Shown piece by piece: positions 1 through 11,400 of a DNA stretch of 64,000 nucleotides. How positions within the stretch are numbered: the first letter of the stretch is position 1; the number at the start of each line of letters is the position of its first letter. Position numbers and translations under genes: made by a program. The notes under the pieces were generated by a model. That model worked only from the letters and a program-made list of their open reading frames with translations. It did no database searches and was not told where the DNA came from. The stretch covers positions 16,360,947 through 16,424,946 of the forward strand of contig NC_134937.1 in the NCBI RefSeq assembly GCF_051020765.1, given 5' to 3'. Source of the stretch: Lasioglossum baleicum (Eukaryota; Arthropoda; Insecta; Hymenoptera; Halictidae).

Positions 1-1380
1 CGATGAAACAATAGACGAGGTATCGTTCCTCGTACCCGGCAGTGTGTTTGACTGATAAAATACCGGAGGATGTACACCGTGGATTTTCATTCGAACCGCA
101 CACATCTCCCGCGCAGATGGCAATCTCAGATACACGCCGCGACCCGTTATACCGGCGCGATCAAATCTCGCATTCGTCGTGCACGAGCCTCAGTTACAAT
201 CTGCTACCCATCGTCCATTAAATCTCTATTACACCCGCTGAAAATCTCCAGCTGCACACCCAGGCTCCGCCGTGGATAGGTCGCAGGTCGTGCGATATTG
301 CAACCTGACCTACGACCCACCACTTCCCACGCAGTCATACCTGAGCACACATATCCGCCGCTGTCATCGCGATTTCGTTATCGAACTGTTCTCACGACCG
401 ACCGCCATTCCTGCCTCTCCTTCGATCGAGCTGTCTCGAAACCGAACTAATAAATACTTGGTATCGTGGCAAGAACAAGTGCCGAAATCAATCAAAGCTA
501 ACTTCGATATTGGAGCATTTCCTTGGGCGAGTTCGAATAATTTTAGTTTGAAAATTTCGTACTTATTAGTTAAGAAAATTTTGAAAATTTTCGTACTTAT
601 TAGTCAAGAAGTTTTATGTTTCTAAAAAATAGTTGTACCAAAGATCCTAGCTTAACTAAATGAAATATTAGTAGTTAATTAAATAGAATATTAGTAGTCC
701 TGAATATCAGTTTATTCGTTCTGAAATGAAGTAAGTTATATTGTAAAGTGCAAACTTCTGTATGAAGTAATTAGTAATTGAGAGAACCTGTATGGAATAT
801 TCAGAATTCACGTGACGGTCAACCTGTTAATATTCAGTCATTTTTGTTTTCGAAATTTCGAAATTACGTTCTTTACATTTCCAACAGAAGGATTAAAAGG
901 ATTAGACGCCATAGAATTCGCATTTAATTCAAAAGTCCAGAAATTTTTTTAAAATAAGTAACGACTTCATTGTAAGTGCAAGTGTACTGTTAAAAATACG
1001 CGTTTCATGGGATGATCTAATCAAGTCACGTGGTTTTGGTAGGACCTAGGTCAAGTATACATACACCGACACGGATTGCCTTATGGGACACTGCCCCGGC
1101 ATGTTGAAATAGAGAATAACGAGACCGTGTCTACCCGGGACAGTGAACACAGAGAAAGAGCAAGATGGATAGTCTCTATCTCGTTCTCTAACGTCATTTG
1201 CTCTGAAGTGTTGCCCTCGGGGGCAATTCAGAATGCTTCCAGAGCAAAGAGTGTTTGTTGTGCCCATGCCTAATAACCTAATAACCTCTACAATTTGTTT
1301 CCAGACTACAAAATTTGTTCATAGAACCTAAATTCTTTTTGCGTATCCTGGCCACTGCTTTGTGTGTTTATTGTATTGGG
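1..1380. other. Gene-free sequence with short tandem duplications
   Basis: No gene is recognised. Open frames at 70-279, 272-625 and 1076-1273 (+) and 1046-1267 (-) are short, match no family I know, and the last two overlap on opposite strands. From about 540 the sequence becomes AT-rich. Two small direct duplications are visible: a 27-28 bp unit containing TTCGTACTTATTAGT at 550-576 and 583-610, and a unit containing GAATATTAGTAGT-like sequence repeated at about 664-676 and 686-698. These look like replication-slippage products. Confidence 0.6.
550..610 (+). repeat. Two-copy tandem duplication, about 33-bp period
   Basis: Copy one is 550-576 and copy two 583-610. Both read GAAAATTT(T)CGTACTTATTAG then T(T/C)AAGAA, differing by one inserted T and one T/C change. 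The pair lies at the boundary where the sequence turns AT-rich. No function is suggested. Confidence 0.75.
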
Positions 1381-1455
1381 TTGTGTAATAAATACCCGCG
1401 TTTTTTGTATTTTATTTTTTTCCGCAATTTCGTGTTTTGTTAGGTAAAGTATATA

Positions 1456-2120
1456 CAGGGTGAGTCACCAAACGTTACCACCTCAAATATCTTTGTTGTT
1501 TCTAAAGATACGTAAAATATGGTAAGGACAAAGTTGAATGGTACAATGGGGCTGACACGATGCAAAAAAAAAATTTTGTTTTTATGTCATTTTTTCAGAG
1601 ATATGAAGGTGACCTTCATTTTTTTAAATGGAATGAGGTATTTTTTAATACATCAATCGATGCAGCTGGACATTCGTTATAATAAAGTACTAACCTATGT
1701 ATGTCGAAAAGTTATTAGTTCAGGAGATATTTCAATTTAAATAACTCTAAAATACCATTACTGTCGTACTACGACGTCAGTGTTTACTTACTTATGTAAC
1801 GTCTTATCACGACAGTAATGGTGTTTTAGAGTTATTTAAATTGAAATATCTCCTGAACTAATAACTTTTCGACATACATAGGTTAGTACTTTATTATAAC
1901 GAATGTCCAGCTGCATCGATTGATGTATTAAAAAATACCTCATTCCATTTAAAAAAATGAAGGTCACCTTCATATCTCTGAAAAAATGACATAAAAACAA
2001 AATTTTTTTTTTGCATCGTGTCAGCCCCATTGTACCATTCAACTTTGTCCTTACCATATTTTACGTATCTTTAGAAACAACAAAGATATTTGAGGTGGTA
2101 ACGTTTGGTGACTCACCCTG
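1456..2120. mobile_element. Palindromic MITE B with CAGGGTGAGTCACC ends, inserted in element A
   Basis: The element starts CAGGGTGAGTCACCAAACGT at 1456 and ends with its exact complement at 2120. It is flanked by TA on both sides (1454-1455 and 2121-2122), the target duplication of Tc1/mariner-type transposition. The two arms are each 312 bp (1456-1767 and 1809-2120) around a 41-bp spacer. Comparing them by eye I found one difference, a T/C near the spacer. Identical 73-codon open frames at 1519-1740 (+) and 1836-2057 (-) simply reflect this palindromy and are not genes. B carries no transposase and would need to be mobilised in trans. Confidence 0.88.
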
Positions 2121-2227
2121 TATATGCAGTCGCAAGTCTTTTTCTTGATCTACAAACCTATTTACTTCAATTTTTCGAATTAATTAATTTTAATCATTTT
2201 TCAGGCCTTTTCAATGGAAGATTTTTC

Positions 2228-2280
2228 AGTGAAGATGGTTAGCGATGGTCTATCACTTACCATTGCTAACCATCTTCACT
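2228..2280. repeat. Central hairpin of foldback element A
   Basis: AGTGAAGATGGTTAGCGATG (2228 onward) pairs with CATTGCTAACCATCTTCACT ending at 2280. The stem is about 22 bp with one mismatch and the loop about 9 nt. It is the symmetry centre of element A. If transcribed it would fold into a stable stem, but nothing here indicates a mature small RNA. Confidence 0.8.
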
Positions 2281-2560
2281 CCATAGGCTTTACTCAAAAA
2301 CTTGGAACTTGGCTGCCACACAACTTGAATGAGATGTCGAGCAGATGTCGAAAATGAGTTTTTCTGCCTCCTGGAACTTCCATTGAAATGCCTGAAATTG
2401 ATTAAAATTAATTAATTCGAAAAATTAAAGCAGATAGGTTTGTAGAGCAAGAAAAAGACTTGCGAATGCATATACATACATATGTATATACTTTACCTAA
2501 AAAAACACAAAGTTGCGGGAAAAAAATAAAATATGAAAAACGCGAGAATTTATTACACGA

Positions 2561-3184
2561 CATATGTTTCCACAGTAATCAAGCTCCTTAAGGTTTCCAT
2601 GTTGTGCAAAATAAAGAATTAAGCGAAAAACATGATTCTTAAAATAAACAAAACTGCAGTATTTCTGTAGTTTTCAGTAGTACTGTCATCGGTACTGGAG
2701 ATATAATTATCAAAAGTATTGATCGGCTTTCCACAAGCAGAATTATTACAAAAAACTTATCTTCATTATTAATATCCGCGTTCATCAAAGACGCAATGAT
2801 TAAATCCGCGAATATCGAAAAAAGAACAAAACTGCTCGCGTAATTTAATTTAGAGATTCAATCATCGCCGGCTCTGTTCCACGCTATTTTCACAGAATTT
2901 CCAATATTTTCCTTCGTGATGCAACTTTAACACGCGCAACGTGATAATATCATTCCCGCTGATGTCCAATAAACCACATCATTCCAAATGGTTTTATCGA
3001 CACGTCCCCGTAAACAATAGGATGATATTAAAAATTGTATTTTCACGCTTTATTTCAAAAGATTGGTCGGTTATGAAATCACTGTATCACGCGACGGTAC
3101 GAGGAACATTTGAATTACTCTCGAAGCAATGTTTCATTAATATACTATCAATTTAGTGAAAAAAAACTAAAGAAAATTGCTTTT
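2561..3184. other. AT-rich gene-free sequence
   Basis: I see no gene. The 71-codon frame at 2941-3156 (+) has no recognisable domain. The sequence is AT-rich and appears unique within the window. Confidence 0.5.
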
Positions 3185-3376
3185 TATGGAGCCCTTCTGT
3201 GGTTAAGCTCTTCTAACTTCTAAAAGACAATTCAACTTTTAGTATTTTTTCAAAACATTTTTTGTACGTCGTGTAGTAAACGAATTGTTTCACTTCTAAA
3301 AAAATCCAGGTCGTATGGTACCATACTAAAAAGCTATGGCGATTAAAAAGTGTGCCAATATTGTTTTGATTCACTG
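3185..3376 (-). mobile_element. Half of a Tc1/mariner-type MITE (CACTGTA end)
   Basis: The 3' end reads GATTCACTG at 3376 followed by TA. The interior has the features shared with the elements at 19.5, 42.0 and 46.3 kb: a TTTTTAGTATTTTTTC-like block, a TCGTATGGTACCAT-like block, and AAAAAG before a GTGCCAATATT-like subterminal segment. The matching left arm is missing or too degraded to see, so this is a one-ended relic. The left boundary is approximate. Confidence 0.5.
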
Positions 3377-6085
3377 TATTTCAGCCACGAAGAAAGTCGC
3401 ACGGAGGTAAGTCACATTTGAACAGTGGTCAGTGGTGAATTCGCATTTTTGCGGGACCGTTTACAAAGTTTGCCGGACACAGCGGGTGTTCCATAAGAGA
3501 TTGGATCGCTGCAACGGAAGCTTGCGAATTTTCCTTGGTGGGTACATTGATTTCTCGTGACAGCGTATCGTCTACGGTTCGCGGCGATGTAATATTTTCC
3601 GCGAAAGGAAACGTGGGCGGATAAGCCTGGAAGTGGCGCAACCGGGTGTGATAGAGGCAATCAGAGAACCCATTATATCGCTGTCATGAGCTGAAGAGGG
3701 TAAACTCATGGGACGGCAATATTACTTATAAGCCTTTTACTTCTGATTCATAATGCGTTATCACGAGAACGTTTTCGATTCGCGTTATTCCGCGCGTCGG
3801 AAAACCGATCAGAGATCAACGAAAGCCCTCGATAAATTATTTCACGGCTTACCGCGAGCTTCTGTTAAGCGAGAGAGTGCCTGATGTCTATTACAGCCGC
3901 TAACAAACGCTACACTACAGTATAGTCGATACCACGGGCAAAACACTGTTTTCCCTCTCATCAACTATTCGGTGAAAATAATTCAGTTTTAAAGATTCAA
4001 TAGATCCCCGAAATTTGTTAGGGTAGCACATGCTCGACGATCGATAAACTTCGTTCGGGGGCTTCGAAATTTTAACGATACTAAATTATGTATATGGTGT
4101 TCCGAAGTTAAACGACCGAACTTTGCCAACATGTTCTACAGGTGGAAAGAAGGTCAATCGAGCAAACTAAACATCTACACGCGAACTATTCTCATGCAAA
4201 CTGTATATGATGTTTTACTAACGGCGCACGAAGTGAAGTGGAAGAGCCATTTGCGTGTATAATGGTGGAGGGACGTCATATTCGAATGAAAACGATTGTA
4301 GAAATGACCAAAATTATACAAATTGAATATTTCGAAATTCTGCATATTTTACATTCTCCTTCTTTCGAATACGCAAAACATTTCGCCTCAGTTCTCTATC
4401 CATTTCTGTATTTGAATTTGTATGTTCGAATAGATTCTCTTTCCGCCAGGAATAGCAAGGAATTTTAAACTTCGCGTTACTTCGTGAAACCATTAACACT
4501 AAAACCGCCGACGACTACGATATTTTCTTTTCTTGAAACGTTTAAAGTCGTATCGTTTGCTTGGTCATTAGCGACTATAAACATTCGCAGTGGCGCGGTA
4601 TCCTGACTACAAACTGTCTGGAAGTTTTATTATCTCACAAACATAAATAAAGTAGTGGACCGAAGAATTACATTTAGATTATTCCCAATGCGGTTTCTTC
4701 CTTTTCCCGTTTTAATTTTCGCTGTACGCGGAAACGTCAATCCAAATATCCGCTGTTCGGATATACATATTTTCGTCAGGTCTCAAGGCGTTTTCCCAAA
4801 GTGTCTTTCAAGACTCCCACAAAATTTCTTGAACTTCTTTAGAACATTTGGACTATCTCCGTTAAATTAGCTTGTCAAAACTTATAAGGCACTTTTCTTT
4901 TATATGTAACTCCTACAATTTCAAGTATTATGACCTGAAAAAATTGTAGAGCATAGTCGAAATGGTAGAAAATACGTATACAAAACCAGGTTGCAAAACA
5001 GTGGTTTGATTTCTTTTAGAAAATTTCGAGGCCCACGAACAAAGTGACGCTTCAGACCGGAAGTCCCGCTTAATAGGTAAGAGAGGTCGAGCTTGCGCGA
5101 TCTCTCGATATAATCCGAATACTGGGAGTCACAGGTCGCGGGGTCAGGTCGCGTCGGCAGGTGCGGATGCAGGTGTGCGATCAGGGGGTGGCCCCGTAAG
5201 GGCGCAAACGCGAGCGCCCCGCAGTCGAAACGGGAACTATCACAACTTAATATCGATCCGGTAATTCTCGCGGCGCTCTTTGCCTCCCTCCTGGTTCTCC
5301 TCCTGTTCTCGAGCTCGCTCATTCCCATAGTTCTCGTTCTCTTTTCCCTCGATGCATCTATACATTCTCCACGGAGGGCTTTCCCTCTCTCTCCGGCCCG
5401 GTTTCTTCGGCCGACTCGCTCCCACCCACGTCTTTCCGGCAGCGGCCGTTTCCTCACTTTCAAACTCCCAACAACCGCGGGAGAGTCAGTCGCAATCAAT
5501 ATGGCATCCTACTTATCTCCATGCCAGGGGGTTTCAACTCTATCTGTTCCCTTCGGCCATTCCTCTGGACTACGCTCGATACACTGTCACGAGCACGTAC
5601 CGCGTGGATCGCGAAGAGGAACCCTCCGGATTTCGCTGCCTTTGACACCGATCCGATGTTCCTGATGTTAACGATACACCGGTGATCCGGGTTATCGATG
5701 CTCATCTGTGCTCATCGATAAGTCCGGACTCGGATCCATGCAAAAACCACCGATTGAAGATCGTTGGTGCGTTATCCTGTCACGGAAAGTACATGATTAG
5801 AGAATTGTACCGCTGATGGAATGAATTGTAAAGATCGAGCTCGCGCGAGGTTGGAGATAGTCGAGGGCTAGATTGAATTTCCGGGACCACACAGCACTGG
5901 AAATATAATGTCTCATAAATTCAATCGTGGACAGTGCTACAACTGATTCTGTGACTCATGGCTTCAATTCTTGTTTGGTCTTACCTGTAACTCACATCGT
6001 CGTCTTTGTACATGCTGACGAATACATTGCTTGATAAACGTGATTTATAAGTTTTTGGACAAAGGGTTAAATAATTTTAGGGAAG
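3377..6085. other. Gene-free mixed-composition sequence
   Basis: The segment has a GC-rich block at about 5040-5640 between AT-rich flanks. A 192-codon frame at 4921-5499 (-) and overlapping frames at 5352-5645 (+) and 5240-5425 (-) fall in this block; they are Arg/Ser/Pro-rich with no domain, which is what stop-poor GC-rich non-coding DNA gives. Frames at 3412-3660 (-) and 4238-4468 (+) are equally unrecognised. An inverted TTATCGATG/CATCGATAA pair lies at 5692-5721. Confidence 0.5.
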
Positions 6086-6292
6086 TTTAAAAAGTACAAG
6101 TTTCCGAGGGTCTCGGAAATGCAAAGGGCTGCGATACCAACAATTTTCGAATGCAAAGAAGTACAATAACAGGGAACTTAGGGATGCAAAAGGCTAATAT
6201 TCAGAACGTCTTAAGAATGCAAAGGACCTTAATATCAGGGGACCTAAGAACGCAAAGGGCCAGTATTCCAAGAGCCTTCGGAATGCGTAGGC
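6086..6292 (+). repeat. 33-bp minisatellite, about six to seven degenerate units
   Basis: An ATGCAAAGGgC-like motif begins at 6119, 6151, 6184, 6217, 6250 (ACGCAAAGGGCC) and 6283 (ATGCGTAGGC). The spacing is 32 bp once and then exactly 33 bp four times. A more diverged unit (AAAAAGTACAAG...) precedes it from about 6086. Because 33 is a multiple of three, an open frame at 6151-6486 (+, 111 codons) shows an 11-residue period: each unit starts MQR, MQK, MQR, TQR and MRR. The C-terminal part of that frame is hydrophobic (FALMWIIFTSIFFGYLPG). I have no evidence that it is expressed and treat it as a minisatellite. Confidence 0.75.
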
Positions 6293-7547
6293 AAACTTTG
6301 GCCCAGTTCTGGAAGGAAGAATTCTTTCGCAGTATGATAATACACGGTCTAAGGTGTATAAAGTTATACCTTCGTAAAATTGATCGGAAAGTTATAAAAA
6401 GTGTATTCGCCCTTATGTGGATTATTTTTACCTCTATTTTCTTCGGATATCTACCTGGTAAAATAATAATTCTGTACATCATGTGAACGAGTATTAATAT
6501 TGACGTTTTCCATTAAAGTTCTCAGCTGTTTTATAAAATTGGCAGCATTCACCTTTTATTAAAAGCTCGATAAAATGACTAAAAAGAGATCGTACGACGA
6601 CTTTTAAGGGGTTGCTGTAAAAAGAAGCTTCGATCTTGAAATCCATGGTATATCTAAGCATGAACTTTTTCCAATATTTTGGAAAAATGAGGCAACATAT
6701 AGGTACACTCAACCCTCTAGGTATTAAATTGAACAAGGACCACTGCAGGCGAAGTGTTTCGCCATTTCAGCGGATAAAAATGGCGGACATCGCAGCGTCA
6801 ACATTTGCCGGATTTTTCAGTTTCTCCGTGAATCAGGAATTCAGCGAAACATCAATCGCAACGGTCCCTGTCCGCTCGAAATTTCTGCCCGTCAATGCAC
6901 GAGTTCTATTCTATGCACCTCGGCCAGGTATTTATCGGCGTTCGATCAACATTCCAGGCGGTGCGTGCACGCGCGTGCGGCGGCGCGCTACGCAATCCGA
7001 ATCAGCCGCGCTTTATCGGTCGTCAACCGGAAGCGCGCGTTTACACGGACCGCCTAAAGGTGACTGCTTGCCAGGAGCCCGTGCATGCACCTATCTCCCG
7101 CGCGATCAATAAAATTCCCGTGCCCGGTCCGACCGCTAATCACGTATTTCGAGTTTCGAAACCACTCCAGATTTCAACGGGAAGCGAGCATCGACGGTGA
7201 AAAGGAAGCCGATTTCCGTTGGACCGGGTCCAAGCGTGTCGCGCCGCCGATTCTCGCTCGCAAAAACGACGACGCCCGCCATTTTCGACGTGTGCCGGAC
7301 GCACAAATAGAATTTCTTCTCGCGAATAAACTTGCTCCGGCTTGACGGTTCCCAGCGTTCCTAGAACTTCGTGGGTGACGGTTTGATCTTTTGCGTGGGA
7401 GCCAGAGCTGAAAAAAGTACTGGCTAGATTTTCGTTTTGCAAAAATTGCCTGACCCTGCGATCTTTGGTCCCTGCTATCGATCATAAAAATGTTCAGACA
7501 CTACTACAATTTTTATTTCTGCATGTCTTATGCCGTGGTTGAATTTA
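6293..7547. other. Gene-free sequence; AT-rich then a GC-rich block
   Basis: 6300-6760 is AT-rich, and about 6880-7350 is GC-rich with overlapping frames on both strands (6636-7112 +, 6895-7200 +, 7085-7345 +, 7140-7442 -, 7174-7485 -). All of these are Arg/Ala/Pro-rich, and several frames are open over the same bases. This is typical of non-coding GC-rich DNA and not of a gene. No domain is recognised. Confidence 0.5.
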
Positions 7548-7690
7548 TTAGGTTGTCCCAAAAGTTCTTTTGTGCATTTGATGTCCCAGAAATAGGAAGC
7601 AGAATTCTTTGTTCAGGTTTATAACTGCATTTATTTTGAGGTTACTTTATCTCGTACAGCGAACTTGATTAGGATCTGCAAGCTGCTTTT
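7548..7690 (+). mobile_element. Mariner-like terminal fragment
   Basis: The segment opens TTAGGTTGTCCCAAAAGTTC just after a TTTAT context. This resembles the terminal inverted repeat of mariner elements common in Hymenoptera. What follows (TTTTGTGCATTTGATG...) is compatible with a 5' untranslated end, but I see no transposase frame and no matching right end, so it is a truncated copy with an arbitrary right boundary. Confidence 0.4.
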
Positions 7691-10292
7691 AGTAACGCAC
7701 AGTATCTATATCAGGAATAAAAACACGGATAAAATAAGAAGGTCATTTTAAATATGTATATTAACCGTCGTCGACATTCGCAAATTCTAATTTTGGTATT
7801 TATTCTCAGGAGCTGTCTCTTTAGAAGTAGGTTACCATTGGCGATTGGTATTTTTAAACAACATTTGCCATAAAAGCACCGCTATTTTAAGGTGTTGTGT
7901 GAACCATGTGCGATTATCCTACATATTTAAAAATCTATTTTTGTGCGAATGTGTTAAGCGCACTATTCTCTATTGTTAGACTCCGTGGTATGCAAAAGGG
8001 TCAACCAAGTATATAATTACTAAGCTAAATCTCAACTATTACTTTCAGAGATTGCTACTTGAAGGAGAAACGTAAACGTAGTCTCTTACTCTCGTCGCGT
8101 GCCATACCACGGTGCTAAAATTCGATGATCGAGGACTCCAAAAGAAAACCAGGGAAACTTCACCGTCGCGTATAAACGCATGGCTGGTTATACATCGAGA
8201 TAAAACATCATACCACGTCCAGCCAGCACCCCGAAGCGTGCACGTGCCCTATCAATTACACCGAGTTTTCGCGAGATCGGGCCCTTAACCGTTTCAGAAT
8301 TCAGAAAGCCCGGTCCGCGTTATGGATCACGGAAATCCAAGATTAGCGGGAGACCGTCGCGAAATAAATCAATTAAGTTGACGGGTCGTTGCGACGGCAC
8401 GCTCACATCTTCGTTTCGTCTTGTTAAGCTCTCGGTTGGATTGGCAGTTCTCCTTTTTTTTCGTTCTTTTCTCTTCTTTTTTTTCCCTCGGCAGCGCGCC
8501 GGTCATCCCGCCTGGTAATAAAAGCCTCGACGAGATTTTCTTGTCAGTGGACGGCTAAATAAACTCGTGAACGGTGCGCACACGGTGCCTGCGGTGTATA
8601 TAGGTGGCGAGGAATGCTTTCCTTTTTGTTTAGTCCGGTCTCCGTGCGCGCACACGCGCGACCGCCGCTCACACAGAGATCAGCCGGACGTGTCGGGAGA
8701 TAAAATGACGCGCGTCTGCATCGTCATTCGTGATAATGGTGGTGCTGGCTGCATTCGAGGCGGGGAACTACGTCGCTCGTTCTCGCTGTCATTTTGCCGC
8801 GTTATTGTTTTGCCCGGCGCGGAGACACAACTTGGAAAAATGTAAAAAAGAAAACTAGAAAGAATGATCGCGGAGGACCGGCCCCCTAATTCACGGGTCT
8901 CGGAGAGTTCGCCTCGCACGCGATCGTTTAATAATTCAACGACTGTCTCTAATTGATGCAAATAAACTTCCTCTATCCCTCCCCGCTCTCCGCGAGCGTC
9001 GAGCGCATCACCGACTCGGATTATCGCGATCGTTTGCCCAACGCAAACTCCGAACGTGCTTTTCACCCGCCGCCGGTCTGTACAGTTGTCGTGCAGTTTC
9101 TTCTTCGCGAAATTATCGAGTGTTTTAGCAGGGCGTAGCTCCGCCGATCGTGTATTAGGGCCCGATGAGAAGCACGAGTCTTTTAAAGTCACGTACACGC
9201 CTGTAACAAGGTATCGCGATGCAAGTTGCTGTCGCGCCTCGCCTCGACTACGACGCATCTGCTGCGGAGGTGGGTATCTGCAACCTCATCACGTAAAATC
9301 AATGTACAATAGGGACCGAAGTTATATTCGACTATTTGTTACCGGCAATATTACGCTGTACTTAATCGTATTTGCCGCCAAAATCCCGCTCGAAATTCCA
9401 GTAGCTCCGCACGGCAATTTAAAGTTGCTTTGTTAGCGACTCGGAGAGATAAGAATTCTGATGCGAAAGCTGATATGGAAATAACGGGTAGGAGAGACAC
9501 TATTATCTATAGATACACACCAGTTATCTGGACGCTGCGCTGTCCAGTACATTACATCAATTTGTAATATCAATGGTGCAATTATATTATATAATTGAAG
9601 CAGAAATTGCCAGGCTTGAGCCGCCAAGTTTGACGACTTTCCAAACACTCGCAAGAGTCCCTAGTGTTTCAACCCCTGCGGATCCGCAGGAAATATTCTT
9701 GGTGGACCTCGATGGACCTTTTAGGTCTTCCCTTCCTCCCCTTCTTCGATTCATCCTTCCCTTCTCGATTCCCTCCTCGCTGATCTTCCCTCCATTTCAC
9801 CCTTCTTTTCCCTTCTCCGCACCCCACGAACGTGTGTCTTTACAAATAACGAAATAAACAAGGGTTCAAAGTTAGGTGGAACGCCATGTATACAATATCT
9901 GTAATAAGTTTTGCAAATTAAGATCGACAAGACATTGAAGTTTGGACAGGGTAGTGGCGTGAGGGTGGCTATCCATTCCCGGACTATTCTACTTCTTCTA
10001 GGTATGGAGATTATACATGATTTATACATGATCTACATATACGTGACTTATTATGTGTACATGGTGTATATCTAAACGCGGATCTATTGATCCGTGGCAG
10101 TGTATTCTTCCTTACTTACAAACACATTTTGTGTGATAAAGTACCGCAGTGTACGTGTGGAAAAAAGATAATCTTATTCTTCTATTCGTTGCTTTCTGAT
10201 TTATGGAACTTTATTGGTAGGATTTAATAAATCCTCTGATTTAATCCTGATTTAAATCCTCTAAAGTTGTCACTTAGAATTCTTATATTAAG

Positions 10293-10321
10293 CGGAATAT
10301 GCATTAATTTTGCATATTCCG
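10293..10321. repeat. Perfect 11-bp stem hairpin
   Basis: CGGAATATGCA at 10293-10303 is perfectly complementary to TGCATATTCCG at 10311-10321 with a 7-nt AT loop. It is a small isolated inverted repeat with no associated gene. An AT-rich palindrome like this may be chance or a transposon-end remnant. Confidence 0.6.
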
Positions 10322-11318
10322 ATTAACATGCACACCCAGCCATTTCTTCTAGCATTAATAAATAATGAAGAAACTAATTTAGTTGCACAACGACTTCCCG
10401 TAACTCGCTTTCTCGCTAATGGCCCACACATTGCACATAAATGGAGCGTGTATCGAGATCGGAGATCGCATAGACCAACACAAAAGAGTATCTCGACCGG
10501 TTCCACTCGATCGAGGTGATTCCTTACAGGGGGTCCCATTCGAGTTGCAATTACTGGCGGCTGGTTTGCAGCACTATACGCGCATTCGTCGGCCGGAAGC
10601 GTCCCCGACGCGGAATCGATGCAATCGCGAACGTCGCCGCGAGGTATTCGCGACAGGGTGCGTTTGGGGTGGAACTGGCAAATCTGGTCACGGTCGAGGG
10701 AAATGAAAAGAACGGTAATTATGAAGCTTGTATCCAGCTGCGTCCTCCAAACTTGAATGGAAACTGTTCGACGATCGTGCGACCGAGGGACGACCATTTG
10801 CTAGCTAAGTCCATCGAAGGCAATCGGACTGCTAAACACGCGGAACGTGTTAATCGACGGGAGCTCGGGAAGTTTGCAAGTTTCGCGCCTACACGCTCGT
10901 GTAGCGCCTCGTTCGCTCGCTGGTAAAAGTATCACGAACTGCTGCATTATTTACGATAGAATCACCGTTAAATAAGCCCGTTCGAGCAACTATGACCGGA
11001 CGGTACGCGAGCGGCACACGAATTACTAACCCCATACACCGGTGATTCGTTCGACAGCAGCCAATCGCCGGAAAATTTATTTCCTTTTCTGCGCTTTTTT
11101 TCGACACAACTCGCGTGGAAACCTTCCACGAAACGAAGTATCCCGGAACGTAAATAGCCGGCGAATTCCGCGCCGCGTTTCACCGGCACCTGTAACTGTC
11201 GGCAAACAGTGCGGTGGTGATATTATTTCACGACAAACAGTTGCGTTCATGTGATCGGTCGCGCGTACTGAAACGGCCGATACCATTCCTGCGATTCCCA
11301 CAATTTTTTAGTGGTGTA

Positions 11319-11400
11319 AAGGGTTATCCAAAAGTACCTTTAGAATGTTGAATGAGAATATTGTCACTTTCTTGTATTTCTAACCTACACTGATAGACAA
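11319..11400 (+). mobile_element. Possible degraded mariner-like end
   Basis: AGGGTTATCCAAAAGTACCTT resembles a decayed version of the AGGTTGTCCCAAAAGTTCTT end at 7.5 kb. There is no second end, no target duplication and no coding sequence, so this is tentative and the right boundary is arbitrary. Confidence 0.22.

Larger units (their letters stand above)
1381..2560. mobile_element. Foldback element A (long imperfect palindrome) interrupted by element B
   Basis: The outer arms are inverted copies. The left end starts TTGTGTAATAAATACCCGCG and the right end, read on the other strand, starts TCGTGTAATAAATTCTCGCG. The arms continue through a shared AGGTAAAGTATAT stretch at 1441-1453, which matches the complement of about 2487-2500. 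The inner left arm (2123-2227) pairs with about 2360-2480, sharing complementary GCAAGTCTTTTTCTTG and TTAATTAATTTTAATCA blocks. The centre is a tight hairpin at 2228-2280. The left arm has lost roughly 110 bp relative to the right arm (right-arm sequence about 2281-2360 has no left partner) and carries element B. There is no coding capacity. Terminal target duplications are not clear, so the superfamily is not assigned. Confidence 0.8.

Noticed and set aside
1519..2057. Two identical 73-codon frames on opposite strands
   Set aside because: They are the same arm sequence of palindromic element B read from either side, not a duplicated gene.
4921..5499. 192-codon minus-strand open frame
   Set aside because: Only its GC-rich part avoids stops easily; the rest reads through AT-rich DNA with no domain, and opposite-strand frames overlap.
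8680..9258. 192-codon minus-strand open frame
   Set aside because: The GC-rich block has frames open on both strands, the product is Arg/Ser-rich, and no family is recognised.
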